Of a DNA stretch of 64,000 nt, positions 23,093 through 35,047 are shown in pieces. The notes under the pieces were generated by a model that made no database searches, was not told the DNA's origin, and saw nothing but the letters and a program-made list of their open reading frames with translations. The position numbers and the translations under genes were made by a program. Source of the stretch: Cubamyces lactineus (taxonomy: Eukaryota > Basidiomycota > Agaricomycetes > Polyporales > Polyporaceae); NCBI GenBank assembly GCA_022376465.1, contig JACDTU010000018.1, positions 434,001 through 498,000 of the forward strand. The letters run 5' to 3'. The stretch's first letter is position 1. Every line of letters begins with the position of its first letter.

Positions 23093-26000
23093 ATGTCCGA
23101 CTTCCAGAAGATCACCCCTGACCCCTTCTCGCAACCCGAGGCAAGCTCGAGCGTCAAGATCCCCGCGCTGAACGAAGACGGCTCCAATTGGGTTCTATTC
23201 AAGGCTCAATTTCTCACAGCTGTCCAAGCGAAGGGACTTCGGCGCTACCTCGAGGGCCGGGAACGACTCCCAGTACCAACAACTGCGCCCGGGGTCGATT
23301 CTGATGCCGATGAGAAGTACGAGACTGCGATGGACAAATGGACTGGCAACCACGCCACCATCAAATCCCTCCTCCTCCAGACTGTCCCCGAGTCGCTGAA
23401 GCTCGAGATCGCCACCAAGATCCGTGCCAATGAAGCTTGGCAAGTTGTACTGGCACGCTATGATAACCAAGGCGACTTCGTGCAAGTCAATCTCCTTACG
23501 CAGATGCAACAGCTTCGATGCGAAGAGGGAGCCGATCCTCGCCCCGTTCTCGCTCAGCTCGCGCGTCTCCGTGCCGAATACGCAACCGCCGGGGGCATCC
23601 TCTCCGACAGTCAATATAAGGTCCTCATACTCGGTACGCTCCCCACCTCCTATCGCCCTGCCATCCGAGCCATTATGGCTTCCGCCCGCACCGCCGGAAC
23701 GACTATCACCCCGATCGCGCTCATCGACGCCATCACTGAAATCGCACGAGACGAGCACGCACTCGATGACAAGTCGTCCGGTGGCGCCTCCGCTCTCGCT
23801 GCGCGCGGCAACGTCAAGTGTTTTAACTGCAACCGCGAGGGTCATACGAAGGCCGAGTGCTGGAGCAAGGGCGGTGGGAAGGAGGGCCAGGGACCGAAGC
23901 GACGTCGGGGGAAAGGGAAGGGGAAGGGGAAGGAGAAAGAGAAAGAGAAAGGGACGGAGAAGACGGAGAATGGCTCGAAGACTGGCGGCGGGGAGAGTGC
24001 GAAGGTAGCGACGCCGAGTACTGTACAGGCAAGTGCAGCAATGACATCGCGCCTTGAAGACTACACATTTTGGGAAGACTCGGCATGCCTTGTCTCAACC
24101 GACTTCTCGAAGGTCTCTGCGCGCACACTGCCCCTCAGCCGTTACACACGACTCATCGACTCTGGCGCGTCTCGCCACTTCGATCCCTACCGTGACAACT
24201 TCGCAACGTTCCGCGAAATCACACCTATGCCTATCAAATCCGCGGACGGCAGGGTCTTCTATGCTATAGGCGAAGGGGACGTTCTCGTGTCCGTCAATCG
24301 CGACGATGCACAGCGCACGGACACGTTCACCCTCCGCAACGTCCTCTACGCACCCGCGATGCCTGTCTCCCTCATCTCAGTCAGCCAACTCGCCTCCTCT
24401 GGGTTTCAAGTACGTTTCGCTAGGAACGGCTGCCAACTCACCACTCCCGCCGGCAATAACCTACCCCCCATCGCCGAGCGGAGCGGCCTATACCCTCTGC
24501 TAGGTACTCGACCGGTACTGAACGCGCAGGCGCAAGAAATTGCTGCCGCGACATTGTCGGACCTCGAGTTTCACCGGCGGATGGGACATGCCTACCCTCC
24601 GACCTTGCGCAAGATGATCGCCGATGGCGTCATCACGGGCATCGACCTCGACGGCGCAGAAGTGCGGTTTTGCGACATATGTCAGCAAGCCAAGCAAACG
24701 CGCGTGCCCTTCCCGAAGGAGCGCTCGAGCCCGCGAAGCACGCGCTATGGTCAACGCGTCCATTCGGACGTATGGGGCAAGGCTCAGGTCCAAACGTGGG
24801 ATGGTAAGCAGTACTTCATCACGTTCCTAGACGACTACTCGGACGAAGTGTTCGTCTCCCTCATGCGCAACAAGAGTGACGCTTTTGCAAAGTACCGAGC
24901 GTACGAAGCCTGGGTCAAGGCCCATCGAGGTGTGACGACCATTGGGGAACTCCAGAGCGACCGAGGCGGTGAATACACCGGGACCGAGTTCTCTACTCAC
25001 CTCGAGTCTCAGGGAACTGTGCGCCGCCTTACGGTCCACGACTCACCGCAGCAAAACGGGAAAGCAGAGCGACTGAATCGCACGCTAACCGAACATGCGC
25101 GAGCCCTTCTTTTCGATGCCCAACTCCCGAAATTCCTCTGGGGTGAGGCCATCTTACACTCCGCCTGGCTACGCAACCGTACGACGTCGAAGAACACCCC
25201 TGGCTCGACTCCGCATGAGTTAGCGACCGGCGGGAAACCTGACTTATCGAAGCTGCCGCGCTTCGGTGTGAAGGTGTGGGTTCTGCAGGAGAACGCCGGC
25301 AAGCTCGACCCGAAATCGAAGCCCGCGCGCTGGGTCGGCTTCGACTTCAGCAGCAAAGGGCACCGCATCTACTGGCCCGAACGCCGAACTGTCTCTGTCG
25401 AGCGGAATGTGCAGTTCGAGCCAGCCGATGGTATCGAGGTCAGCGTTCGCACGCAGGTCGAGGGGGAGAAGAGCTCGGATGACGCCCTGAGCGCGCCCGC
25501 TAATCCCTCTCAAGAATCAAAACCGCCACTATCGTCGCAACCCTCTCCATCGTCCAAACCCCTCTCCGAAGACATTGGCGCAGCGCAACCGCCTTCGCAT
25601 TCAGAACCTTCGCCTTCGGACACACCCAAGGCAGCGCCAACCGACGAGCACGTCAAAGCCGAACCAAGCGCACCCAAGCCCGAAGAGCAGCAAGCACGTT
25701 CGAAGCGAAGCAAGCCTCAAGCCCGATGGGCGCGCGAACTCGCCGAGCTACAAGCATCCTCAGGTCAAGAGCCGGCTGGTGAACGCAGTGCTCGACGGAG
25801 CCTCAGACCTGCTCCAAGCGAAACAGCGCGCACGGCAGCGCCAGACTATGGAGACGCGGACTTCGAGGGGGAGAATGAGAGCAACGACGAAGTCGACTAC
25901 AGCGACGTGCACGCGGCGTTACCGTCAGGCGCACCACTCTTCGCATTCGCCGCCATGGGCTCAGAAGACGAGCCAACCTATCGCGAAGCGATGACGGGAC

Positions 26001-27451
26001 CTGAACGCGATCAATGGAGAACGGCCATGGAGGAGGAGCTAGAGCGCATCAAGAAGATGGAGACGTACGAGCTTGTGGAACCACCTGAGAACGCGAACGT
26101 CGTCGGAGCCGTCTGGGCACTGCGCAAGAAACGCGACCACAACAATCGGGTCGTTAAATACAAGGCACGACTCTGCGCCCAAGGCTTCTCGCAAGTCTAC
26201 GGTGTCGACTACACTCAGACCTCTTCGCCAACAGCTCGCCTCTCATCCTTCAGACTCGTGCTCGCTCTCGCCGCAGCCAACGACTGGGAGATCCATCAGA
26301 TCGACTTCAAGAACGCTTACCTCAATGGCGACCTCGACGAGACGATCTACATGCGACAGCCTCCGGGCTTCGAGATCCCTGGTAGGACCCATCTCGTTTG
26401 GCGCCTTCTCAAGGCACTGTACGGTCTCAAGCAAGCCGGATTGCAGTGGTACCGCAAGGTTCGAGCCCTCATGAATGATCTCGGCCTCTCTCGTAGCGAC
26501 TTCGACCCTGGCGTATTCTACCTTAATGACAAAGGTGCTGTCATTATTATCGTCATTCATGTTGACGATTGCACCCTCGTAACGAGCAGCACACGCCTTA
26601 TGGTCGCCCTCAAAGAGAAGCTCGCAAGCCGGTACGAGATCGTCGATCTAGGCGAAATCCGCTGGCTATTAGGCTTTGAAATATACCGTAACCGTGCACT
26701 ACGCCAGATCTCCCTTATCCAACACCCACACGCCAATCTCTTCGCATTCAATCTTGATGACGAGGAGCGTAGCGACATGCGGCGTAAGCCATACGCACAA
26801 CTCATCGGGTCCCTCATGTACGCGGCCATCGGTACACGGCCGGACATCGCGTTCGCCGTCTCGACACTCTCGCGATTCATGTCCGACCCTGCTCGCATTC
26901 ACTGGGAAGCCGCCAAGCGTGTCTTGCGCTATCTGAAGGGAACCCGCGACCACTCACTCACGTTAGGCTCCACCTCGGAAGGCCTTGTCGGATACACGGA
27001 CGCCGATTGGGCTTCACAAGCTCATCGTCATTCGATCTCTGGCTTTGTCTTCCTGCTCAACGGAGGCGCGATTAGTTGGCGCTCCTTCAAGCAGCCAATT
27101 ATTGCTCTCTCTTCGACTGAAGCGGAATACATTGCCGCTTCCGACGCAATGCGCGAGGCCGTCTGGCTACGCGCGCTTCTTGCTGAACTCACCTTCCCTC
27201 CGACTAAGCCGACGCTCATGCTCTGTGACAACCAAAGCGCCCTTCGCCTTGTTGACAATGCCGACGTCTACCATGCTCGCACGAAACACATCGACATTCG
27301 TTATCACCACATCCGCGAGCTGGTGGACAACAAGATCATTATATTCCGGTATTGCCCTACCACGGAGATGGTCGCCGACATCTTAACCAAGCCACTTCCT
27401 CGTCGGCGGATCGAGGCATTGTCGACCTCTCTCGGACTGCGTCAAGCTTGA
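23093..27451 (+). CDS. copia gag-pol polyprotein (1,452 aa), intact
   Basis: A single uninterrupted frame. Residues 1-230 are the Gag region (UBN2/retrotran-gag type). A CCHC zinc knuckle spans C243, C246, H251, C256 (CFNCNREGHTKAEC). A Lys/Glu-rich linker follows, then the aspartic protease with LIDSGAS (D356). The integrase has an HHCC zinc site (H494, H499, C527, C530) and a catalytic triad D559, D623, E659, with the last two 35 residues apart as expected. A Pro/Ser-rich spacer of about 160 residues precedes reverse transcriptase, with LALAAANDWEIHQIDFKNAY, LYGLKQAGLQWY and HVDD (D1158-D1159). RNase H has LSSTEAEYIAA near residue 1343. All key catalytic residues are present, so the element may be active. 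Gag and Pol share one frame, with no frameshift or stop between them. Confidence 0.97.
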   Translation: MSDFQKITPDPFSQPEASSSVKIPALNEDGSNWVLFKAQFLTAVQAKGLRRYLEGRERLPVPTTAPGVDSDADEKYETAMDKWTGNHATIKSLLLQTVPESLKLEIATKIRANEAWQVVLARYDNQGDFVQVNLLTQMQQLRCEEGADPRPVLAQLARLRAEYATAGGILSDSQYKVLILGTLPTSYRPAIRAIMASARTAGTTITPIALIDAITEIARDEHALDDKSSGGASALAARGNVKCFNCNREGHTKAECWSKGGGKEGQGPKRRRGKGKGKGKEKEKEKGTEKTENGSKTGGGESAKVATPSTVQASAAMTSRLEDYTFWEDSACLVSTDFSKVSARTLPLSRYTRLIDSGASRHFDPYRDNFATFREITPMPIKSADGRVFYAIGEGDVLVSVNRDDAQRTDTFTLRNVLYAPAMPVSLISVSQLASSGFQVRFARNGCQLTTPAGNNLPPIAERSGLYPLLGTRPVLNAQAQEIAAATLSDLEFHRRMGHAYPPTLRKMIADGVITGIDLDGAEVRFCDICQQAKQTRVPFPKERSSPRSTRYGQRVHSDVWGKAQVQTWDGKQYFITFLDDYSDEVFVSLMRNKSDAFAKYRAYEAWVKAHRGVTTIGELQSDRGGEYTGTEFSTHLESQGTVRRLTVHDSPQQNGKAERLNRTLTEHARALLFDAQLPKFLWGEAILHSAWLRNRTTSKNTPGSTPHELATGGKPDLSKLPRFGVKVWVLQENAGKLDPKSKPARWVGFDFSSKGHRIYWPERRTVSVERNVQFEPADGIEVSVRTQVEGEKSSDDALSAPANPSQESKPPLSSQPSPSSKPLSEDIGAAQPPSHSEPSPSDTPKAAPTDEHVKAEPSAPKPEEQQARSKRSKPQARWARELAELQASSGQEPAGERSARRSLRPAPSETARTAAPDYGDADFEGENESNDEVDYSDVHAALPSGAPLFAFAAMGSEDEPTYREAMTGPERDQWRTAMEEELERIKKMETYELVEPPENANVVGAVWALRKKRDHNNRVVKYKARLCAQGFSQVYGVDYTQTSSPTARLSSFRLVLALAAANDWEIHQIDFKNAYLNGDLDETIYMRQPPGFEIPGRTHLVWRLLKALYGLKQAGLQWYRKVRALMNDLGLSRSDFDPGVFYLNDKGAVIIIVIHVDDCTLVTSSTRLMVALKEKLASRYEIVDLGEIRWLLGFEIYRNRALRQISLIQHPHANLFAFNLDDEERSDMRRKPYAQLIGSLMYAAIGTRPDIAFAVSTLSRFMSDPARIHWEAAKRVLRYLKGTRDHSLTLGSTSEGLVGYTDADWASQAHRHSISGFVFLLNGGAISWRSFKQPIIALSSTEAEYIAASDAMREAVWLRALLAELTFPPTKPTLMLCDNQSALRLVDNADVYHARTKHIDIRYHHIRELVDNKIIIFRYCPTTEMVADILTKPLPRRRIEALSTSLGLRQA

Positions 27452-27458
27452 GGGGGAG
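27450..27458 (+). other. polypurine tract
   Basis: The run gagggggag lies directly before the right LTR and overlaps the stop codon of the gag-pol frame (tga, 27449-27451). It is the expected primer site for plus-strand DNA synthesis. Confidence 0.85.
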
Positions 27459-27796
27459 TGTTGGCGGGCAAGCCTTGACGCCCGCTCTGACGAGCACTTG
27501 CGTTCGTCCCAATCGGGTAGGACGAGCCTCGTGCCAATTATCCGGACATCTCCTTCCTCCACGTTTTCGTTTCGTTGTCCGCTCACATATACCGTAGATC
27601 CCTCATTCCGGTGCTTCAGTCTTTCCCCAGCTGAAGCACCGGTGAGCATTCCCTGCACTCCTGCTACTATTCATTATGCTGACCCTTCATATGTAGTTTG
27701 TCCTAGGTACATATGCCCGTATGCAATAAGAGTCTTTCCCCAGCTGAAGCACCGTTTGTCCTAGTCTCCCTCACCATCGGCTCGTAACTGTTATTA
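27459..27796 (+). repeat. right LTR of the copia element
   Basis: 338 bases that look identical to the left LTR over the full length on reading, including the inverted repeat and the duplicated 24-mer. Confidence 0.95.
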
Positions 27797-27801
27797 GGAC
27801 G
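27797..27801. repeat. target-site duplication, right copy (ggacg)
   Basis: Matches 22724-22728. Together the two copies prove that the element inserted here by integrase and was not joined by later rearrangement. Confidence 0.9.
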
Positions 27802-28505
27802 TTCCGCCCATTAGGTACAGCAGTGCCGTTCGCCTTGGAATCTACATTCCACTTCGCGGGTTTTTCCTCTTCGACATACGGGATCGCAGAGGGCGCGATC
27901 ACGTCCTCTGCATGTCCGCCCGCAGCTTTCGGCACAACGCCGCGCCCGGCGAGCCAGAGAGGCGAGAGGGAGCCTTTGCGTCCTGCGTGGGCGAGCTGGA
28001 TTCCGATCTTCTGCCCCTGGCTGTGGGCGAATTCCACGAGCGCGCGAAGCGGACTAACCTGCTCGTCGGACCATAGGCCGCAGTCATGCACGGTCGCACG
28101 GCCTTCCGGTGACACCGCGGTCGCTTCGATGAAGGTGAGCCCCGGTCCGTGCAAGATCATCGACCCCACTGGTCTCCATTGTCAGACCCTCTCAAATGTA
28201 CACGCTCGATATAGGGATACGTACACATCGCGAAGTGGAATGGCGTGACGGAGGAGTTGTGGTTTCCGGAGCTCATGCCCATGGGCGCTACCTGCCAGAG
28301 GGTCAATACATCTCATTCCGGACGAGGCGGCATCGAAACGCACGAGAAGGCGGTTGTGAAGCTCAAGGCCACGAATCTTGACGGGCTGGAATAGCGATGG
28401 GATTGGTTTCCCGTCCTTTGGCGGGGCCGCAGTGCCCGCAGGGGGCTCCTGGGCAGGTGTCCAGAAGGACGTGTTCGGTGCAGGCTTCGCGAGGAGTTCT
28501 GTCAT

Positions 28506-29673
28506 GCCGTTCGCTGTCCCTGGGATTCGATGAGTAGAGGCAGTGCAGTGGATGGATCTATCTAGTGTCCCTTTATAATGTACTACATACCATCAATGTG
28601 GGGTCGTGGCTGACAAAGGTGCCAAAATGCCCGCAGCTATCTTAGTGAGATTCGCATCCCCGAGAGCGGGGCTACAGTGTCACTGTCAGCATTGAGCTCG
28701 CCATCGTGCTTTCTAATGTGCTCACCCAGTCTTGGACCTTCCACATTACCTTACAGGGCCGAGGCTCATCGGCGACTGGAAGCGAGGTTCATTAAATACC
28801 CACATTGGCACTTGGAATAGGTTCCGCGTGGGAGTTGACGATGAATGCGGTCACACGATTGCCGTCCACGTTGAACGATGCACGCTGGTGACATCAGGTG
28901 CGCGATGCGATAAACATCGCGGTGACACTGGTATGTGTCCAGCTGCTGAACAAGTAATCGTCGATGGCAACATCACTGAGCGCAAGATAGTATTGATAAT
29001 GGATTCCCTGTCCACTGAACTTACCTGGATACATACCCGGCCGATCGTGGGCCCGTGGCTTGGGCGCTATCTAGCAGGAATCAGCACACAGGAAGCAAAA
29101 TCCCATACGGCGGTCAAGACCATTTGATCCTGCGCTCGGTGCGCCTCTAATAGAAATCGTCCATATGCGGCCCTTCTCGCCGTGCTTTGTGAGAGGCTTC
29201 GAGGTTGAATCTCCTTGTGCGCATACAGTATCGCAAGGAGGCGCTGGACAGAGCTCGAGATGGAAGCAGAGCGCACGCGTTGTAATGGACAATCTTCCGT
29301 AGGGAATAGCAGTAAGGTGAGAGATAGAATCTAGCATGTGGCCGATCCAGCACGTACACTGCATAAACCCAAGCACATTCCTCTGCTGTGTTGAACACAA
29401 CCTCGCGGTGCAAAGCTTATGAGTATGGGACTATGTTTACAACATTGTGGCCGTGTCCGAAGGGCTTTAGGCGCTGACACGCGTCTTCGACGCGTCTATC
29501 ACGTGGCACGAAGGCATTGACGTATCTCAGCGCCTAAGGATGCGAAGCCACTTTGCCTCAGTCTCTCACTCTCCTCGCGCATCGCTCTCCTGCCACTCCT
29601 TATTACTGCTGTACTCTAGTCGGGTTTCGTTGCTTCAACACAGAGAGTATAAGCTCTCTAATTTTCTTTCATC
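28506..29673. other. divergent intergenic region, no gene seen
   Basis: Upstream of both the disrupted oxidoreductase and the Lunapark gene. The frame 28732-29127 plus has no recognisable features. A TATA-less, CT-rich stretch precedes the Lunapark start. Confidence 0.4.
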
Positions 29674-31030
29674 ATGGGGCTGTTTAGCGGGTGGTTCAAA
29701 AAGGTATGTGAGCCGCAGTGCATTCCGAGGTTCATATCTTAAATCATCCCTCTACTTCGCAGAACCAACCCGAAGATTACGAGCAGGCACTGGCTGCGCT
29801 TGCGCGGGACATACAAAAGCGCCAGACGCACCTGTCAGAAATCCGTTTACGCGAACGCCGCGCTACGCTGTTGTTCTCGGTCTACGCGCTACTGCTATGG
29901 ATTATCTACACCAGCATGTGGTACAAGGACTTCATACCGACCCTTACTGCGCACTCGCGGAACAGCCAGTTTGAGAGGACGGTGGAAGCCGTGCCGGTCT
30001 TTGTAGGCCCGATTGTGTGAGTACTTGCGCACACAATGCATCGAGGTTATGCTCACAGAGCGTGGTGTCTGTTAAGGATCCTCTTCATCAGAAGAATAGT
30101 CCAGATATGGTACACGCGTATTGGAGATGCAGAAGGTGCGCACTTTGCGACCTGAGGAGCGAGGCCTGTGGCTGAGGTTGTGGTGTGCAGAGAAGGCGTT
30201 GGTGAAATTGCGCAAGCAACAGCAGGACAAGATTGAAGAGGTCAAACAGAAGACGAACTACTACTCTATGCGGAATCTCATCGAACGTTATGAGGGCGGC
30301 CCCGGGCCAACCCCACCCGAGACGCCTGCTAGTCTGCGCCGACGCGTTCCGCATCAGGTGCCTCAACCTGTGCCTCAAACACCTCAACGCAACCTGCAGG
30401 TAGCGCCTCCGCAAACGCCTGCCTTGGGAACGATGTCTCCAGGGCTGCAACAGCAACTGTCGCGTAAGTGGCTACGTTGAATGCATCTCACATCTGGAGG
30501 AGTCGTGTGCTGATACCATAGCATAGCATCTCCCCAGAGGCCTCTTCCGCCACCGCGAAAGCAATGGTTCGACAAACTTGCAGACGCCATCCTGGGAGAT
30601 GACGACTCGTCCGCGACAGGCGCAGCATCGCGTTATGCGCTCATTTGCCAGAAGTGCTTCGCCCATAACGGCCTTGTCAAGGAGAGCATGTGGGAGGATG
30701 CTCGTGAGTATCCCGTCGCGTTCCGATGCACTGTCAAGTGCGAGCAGCTGATGTTCCGCGTTAGAATATGTCTGTCCGAAATGCGGCTACCTCAACCCGT
30801 CTGCGCGCGCACTTCGACAGTTGAGAGAGGGGAAGAAGAAGTCGCCTTCGCCTGACTCACAATCGCCTGCGGGACAGTCGCCGAACACGGCACCAGGTGC
30901 GAAGGGGCAGTTCGCCCCTCCTCTTGGCGCTCCGGTTAAGGCGGACGGAGGCGCTGCATCCGCAGAACGTCCACAGGCTGATAGCGAACCCGCAGAGGGG
31001 GCGAGTATGAGCATGGAAGTCGACTCGTAG
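29674..31030 (+). CDS. LNP1: Lunapark, ER three-way-junction protein
   Basis: Six exons give 352 residues: 29674-29703, 29763-30016, 30077-30135, 30191-30463, 30527-30703, 30765-31030. It begins MGLFSGWFKK, where Lunapark proteins start with a possible N-myristoylation glycine. Two membrane segments follow (LLFSVYALLLWIIYTSMWY and VPVFVGPIVILFIRRIVQIWY), then a charged helix (LRKQQQDKIEEVKQKTNYYS) with the ..KTNYY..LIERY motif. After a Pro-rich linker comes the zinc-binding Lunapark domain, CQKCFAHNGLV then YVCPKCGYLNPS. The protein stabilises three-way junctions of the tubular ER. The C-terminal 80 residues are disordered and Ser/Pro/Ala-rich. All junctions close in phase. Confidence 0.93.
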
Positions 31031-31829
31031 TCCATGCCAGCCATATTATACGAGTGATTGCATGGTTACTCAGGTTTGATGTTGTCAGTAACGGTCTCTG
31101 TATATACTCAGCGTTTGACGCCGTGGTGGAGATCTGTGCATGAGAACACAGCGATAGCATTTGCGGGGTATGTGGAATGCAGTTACAGCATCGTTCATTA
31201 ATCTTGCATCTCATTGCAGGTCGATCGTCGTCGGAGTAAACGATACCTGTCTCGTAGGTATCGAACACCGCATCTCTGTCGGTGGCTTCGCTTAGGCTCT
31301 CCTTCGTTCGAACGTGTGTGCCATCGTACGTGAGGCGGGGCGAATCGGAAACGAAGTACAACCAGATGCTATTGTATTTTCGTATGTTCCTGACGAGTTG
31401 TTTGTCCCGCCAAGCGCGGCGCGCTTCGCTCGAATTGGGCAAAGTACATTCCGTGCCGCATGGCTGTGCTATGGCGCTAAGACCTCCATACAGCAGCGCC
31501 AAATCCAGTGCAACGCCCTCTGACTTTGGCTGCGATCTAGTCTAGTCGGCATCCAGGTCCGTACCGTGGCCCGCCTCGGCACTGGCAGGCTTGTCGCTCA
31601 GCTTGGGAACATCCCGGGTGTCGGCAAGAGTGGCCGCCTACAAGATCCAGTCATGCGACATCCACTATAGCCCCTGGTCAGTTGACGTCGCTATTAGCGG
31701 GGCAGTGCCTGCGGAATGCACTTCATATATAACCTTCTCACGAATCGAGCCTCCCGGCCTCCCCACTCACACAGATACAGTCTCCTATCACCTAGTCAAC
31801 AACCACCACCGCTGCAAGCCAACCATACG
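31031..31829. other. intergenic, no gene seen
   Basis: Between two plus-strand genes. The last 70 bases before the next ATG are CT-rich, typical of a fungal 5' leader. Confidence 0.45.
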
Positions 31830-34291
31830 ATGTCCAGCGTTGGAGACGGAACGACTGTAGTTGACGGACACGTGTCTACCGCAGGTGCAAGCGCCCATAA
31901 CGGGAAGGGTGTTCAGTTCGATGAGCCACTCAAACCTGGACGCAAGGAAGTTATAGCGAATTTCACTACCCCCGTCGACTATCTGGAGGAGGAACGTCCG
32001 TTCTTTGTGAAGATTGGCAAGGACGGCCTTATTGCTGCGCTGCAGAAGCTCGACACGCAGCTCAAGAACGTATGTACTGTCTGCATACTGTTGTAGATGA
32101 AGCAATTCATGCTAACGTAACACGCGCTTGCAGGCAGGCCGCGGACACGTGCTCTCTAGGAAGGTGCGTTGTGGCTACGACTACCGACATGTGCTCGAAG
32201 CTCACGATACGTTGTTCCCTTTGTACACAGGTCCCAACAGACTGGATCGGCAGGGAAGTCAATCCCGGCCAGATCGGTCTCATCAACCATGGTGGCCTCC
32301 CCAAGATCCTCACGCGTCCAGGTCGATACCCCGGCATGCCTCTGCGCAACTGGTGGGCGCGGAAGTGGGTTGGGACCTGCGGATGTACGTGTCATCTCTA
32401 TTGACTCAATATCTGCGGGGTGGAACAGCACTGATACGCCACACCAGTGTCAGATACTGTCATTGAGTTTGGCGGCCTCACCGTTGTCCAGGTATCCCAG
32501 AACCAGGTTAGGTTTCGACAGATGTTGGAAGACATAGCGTACTCTGGAGCTGACTTCATATACAGGCAGCCGTTGTCTCCGATCCACAGAACCACGTATT
32601 CGTGGTCAAGAACTCGGGGTTTGTAGCATATGCGATCGAGGGGACCTACAACGTGCTCTCGATAGTCGATCAGACCCACCTTCCTACAATGATCAAAGAT
32701 CCGATCACGAAAGTCACTCTGGGCTGGTAAGTCTCTGTCCTGTGAGTGGTATGGGGTGTCAGAGGAGTTCACGAATTTTGTCGAACCTGCCTACAGGAGC
32801 CACGAGGTTACCATGAAGAGTCGCACCGGCACTGGAACGAAGCAAGATTACGTCGTGGCGCTCTTGTACGTACCCATTATATAACCTATCTGCGTTCGGC
32901 TCAATGTCCCTCGATACATCCAGCCTGAATATACCAGCAAGTAACTGCGCGATTCTTCAGAAGGGCGACGACCTGGAACTTTTGCCTGCTGGACAGCACT
33001 ACATCACCTCGCCCAATGTCACACTTCGCGGTATGTTTACGCTTGGCGAGAACCAGATCGAGATGCCCACGAAGGACATGTGCGTTGCTTCAAGAAGCTT
33101 CATTGGAGTATAGTTTGAACGAACCTCGTGACGGTCTAGATTCACGCGGGACCAGGTCCCCGTCAGCTTGACCATATACCTCAAATGGCAGCTCACTGAA
33201 CCACTCAAGCTGACAACGCACGGATACAACACGCCATACGATGCGCTCAGGTGCGGTGAGAGTCCGGTAACAGACCTCCCCGGCCCCTTCACTAACTTTG
33301 CTCCAGGGACAAGACGCAGTCCATTTTGACCCAAATCGTTGCGCATCGTGGGTAATCTCCGTAAGCTACGTAGAGAACAAAGCATATTGACAGGCGATTT
33401 TAGTCGATTATAGTTCAATGGTCAAGCAACGCTCCCTTGGTCCGGACAACCTGGACGATGGCAGCGATGCGTCGTCGGCGTTCCTCGACGCGCTGAGAAC
33501 GCGTGCCATGGACGACCTACACCTTGCGGCACTGGAATACGGGATCATCATGAAGGATTTAGGTACGTTTCGGCGAATTCGCACGGACCACCTCATGTTC
33601 ACTTGCACTCTCAGCTGTCATCGACAGGCAATTCAAAGGTATGAAGTCATCCTCTCCACGCAATTCGAAGACTCTCACAGTGCTTTAGGCGATATTGCAT
33701 CGACAATGGACAAGTTGACGACCCGTGCGCTGCAGGCCCAGGTGGAGGCCGCTGTAAGTTCGATCTGCGATCAGTGAAGAGCAACAAAGAAGTGACCCCG
33801 TATGTAACAGAACGTCGATAGGGAGAACAGCAACAAGATCAAGCAGGAAGAGGGTGCACTTGCCGTCGCCCGGATCAAAGCCCAAGCACAGAATGTCAGC
33901 TAAAACTTCCTCCATATTCCCTTTGCCCCATGCTCTCTACTGAATGTATCAATCGCAGACAAAGGCAGACTCCGAGGCGTACAGCATTGTTGCTGCTGCG
34001 CAGGCCCAAGCCAAAAGGCTCCAGATAGAGGCCGAGGCCCAGGCGAAGGCCACACGGCTTACAGCAGAGGCAGAAGCAGAGGCAATACGCCTTCGTGCTG
34101 CCGCCGACGCCGCAGTCATCGACCAATTCGCCCGTGAGATGGAGCTGCGCAGGAACGAGGTCGCGCGTGTCAAGGCCTTTGGGCCGAAGGCGATCTTTGT
34201 GCCAACGGATGGCTTAGGCTCACAGCTAGGAAGCTCAATGGCCACAGGCATAGCTGCAGGACTCGGTGCTTCAGAGTCAAGGAAAGGTTGA
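31830..34291 (+). CDS. SPFH/band-7 domain protein
   Basis: Fourteen exons give 561 residues: 31830-32069, 32134-32163, 32231-32384, 32448-32506, 32566-32726, 32797-32865, 32924-33079, 33140-33250, 33307-33347, 33404-33562, 33615-33638, 33689-33753, 33811-33894, 33959-34291. The N-terminal 180 residues precede a band-7 core that includes LPAGQHYITSPNVTLRG, FTRDQVPVSLTIYLKWQL and RTRAMDDLHLAALEYGI. A long Ala/Glu-rich coiled coil follows (NSNKIKQEEGALAVARI, AAAQAQAKRLQIEAEAQAKA). SPFH proteins oligomerise on membranes and organise microdomains; the partner of this fungal-type member is unknown to me. No signal peptide or clear transmembrane helix is seen. Exon 11 is only 24 nt, but it encodes conserved AVIDRQFKG together with its flanks. 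Confidence 0.85.
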
Positions 34292-35047
34292 TCCTCATGG
34301 CTGCACGGTGTACGCGCCGGAACGTCGATAGCAGGTTCGAGCGTCTTAATTTCATGACTACGTGGCTGGAAGGAATCTCTTCCTAATTGTGCACTGTACA
34401 ACATTCCTGTGAGGGCTTCAACGTATATGAATGCCTGAAACCCTGAAGGCGCCATGCAGTACACAGTCGGGACATGAAGAGGAGCAATTCAGTCAAAGTA
34501 ATGCATGCCTCAAGCCAATCTTGAAGCAGCCCGGTCTAATTCCTCTCTTCTAGAAACACAACTCTGATATTCGACCTAGTAAGGCCGTTAACATGCTTGG
34601 CATGACGTCGACTGCTGAGCGCCACTGGCGGTGGCGAAAGATACCACCGGTGAGTCGGACCGTCAAAACCTTGGACACAGTGTTTCCAAGTTGGACGTGG
34701 TATACTCAAGTCATCCTCAGGCTGCAAGGCGATGTAGCGTTCTCGTAAGATCGGTTTGCATCTCGGGGATGCCTTGTTCGAGATTCCGCCTCGTGTCAAG
34801 CACTAGTCGAGGCAGGCTCCTCCCGGTGCAGGGCTCGTGCAAGTATTCGTCACCAAACGCGTTCGCCGCCATCCTCATGACCAGGTCCTGGTGGTCGCCG
34901 CGACAGTCGTCTCCAGTGTTCCGCCTGTACCGCTCGTGGTCTGCAACAACGCGTCCGCCATGAGTATCAGAACAAGTGCCTGCGCGACCATCCGCAAAGG
35001 CACACTTTTATACAGTCCCAGACGGATTCTCTAACTCAGCGACCCCC
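34292..35047. other. intergenic, no gene seen
   Basis: No supported frame. The frame of the next gene is open upstream of its ATG to about 34976, but without an in-frame ATG. Confidence 0.4.
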
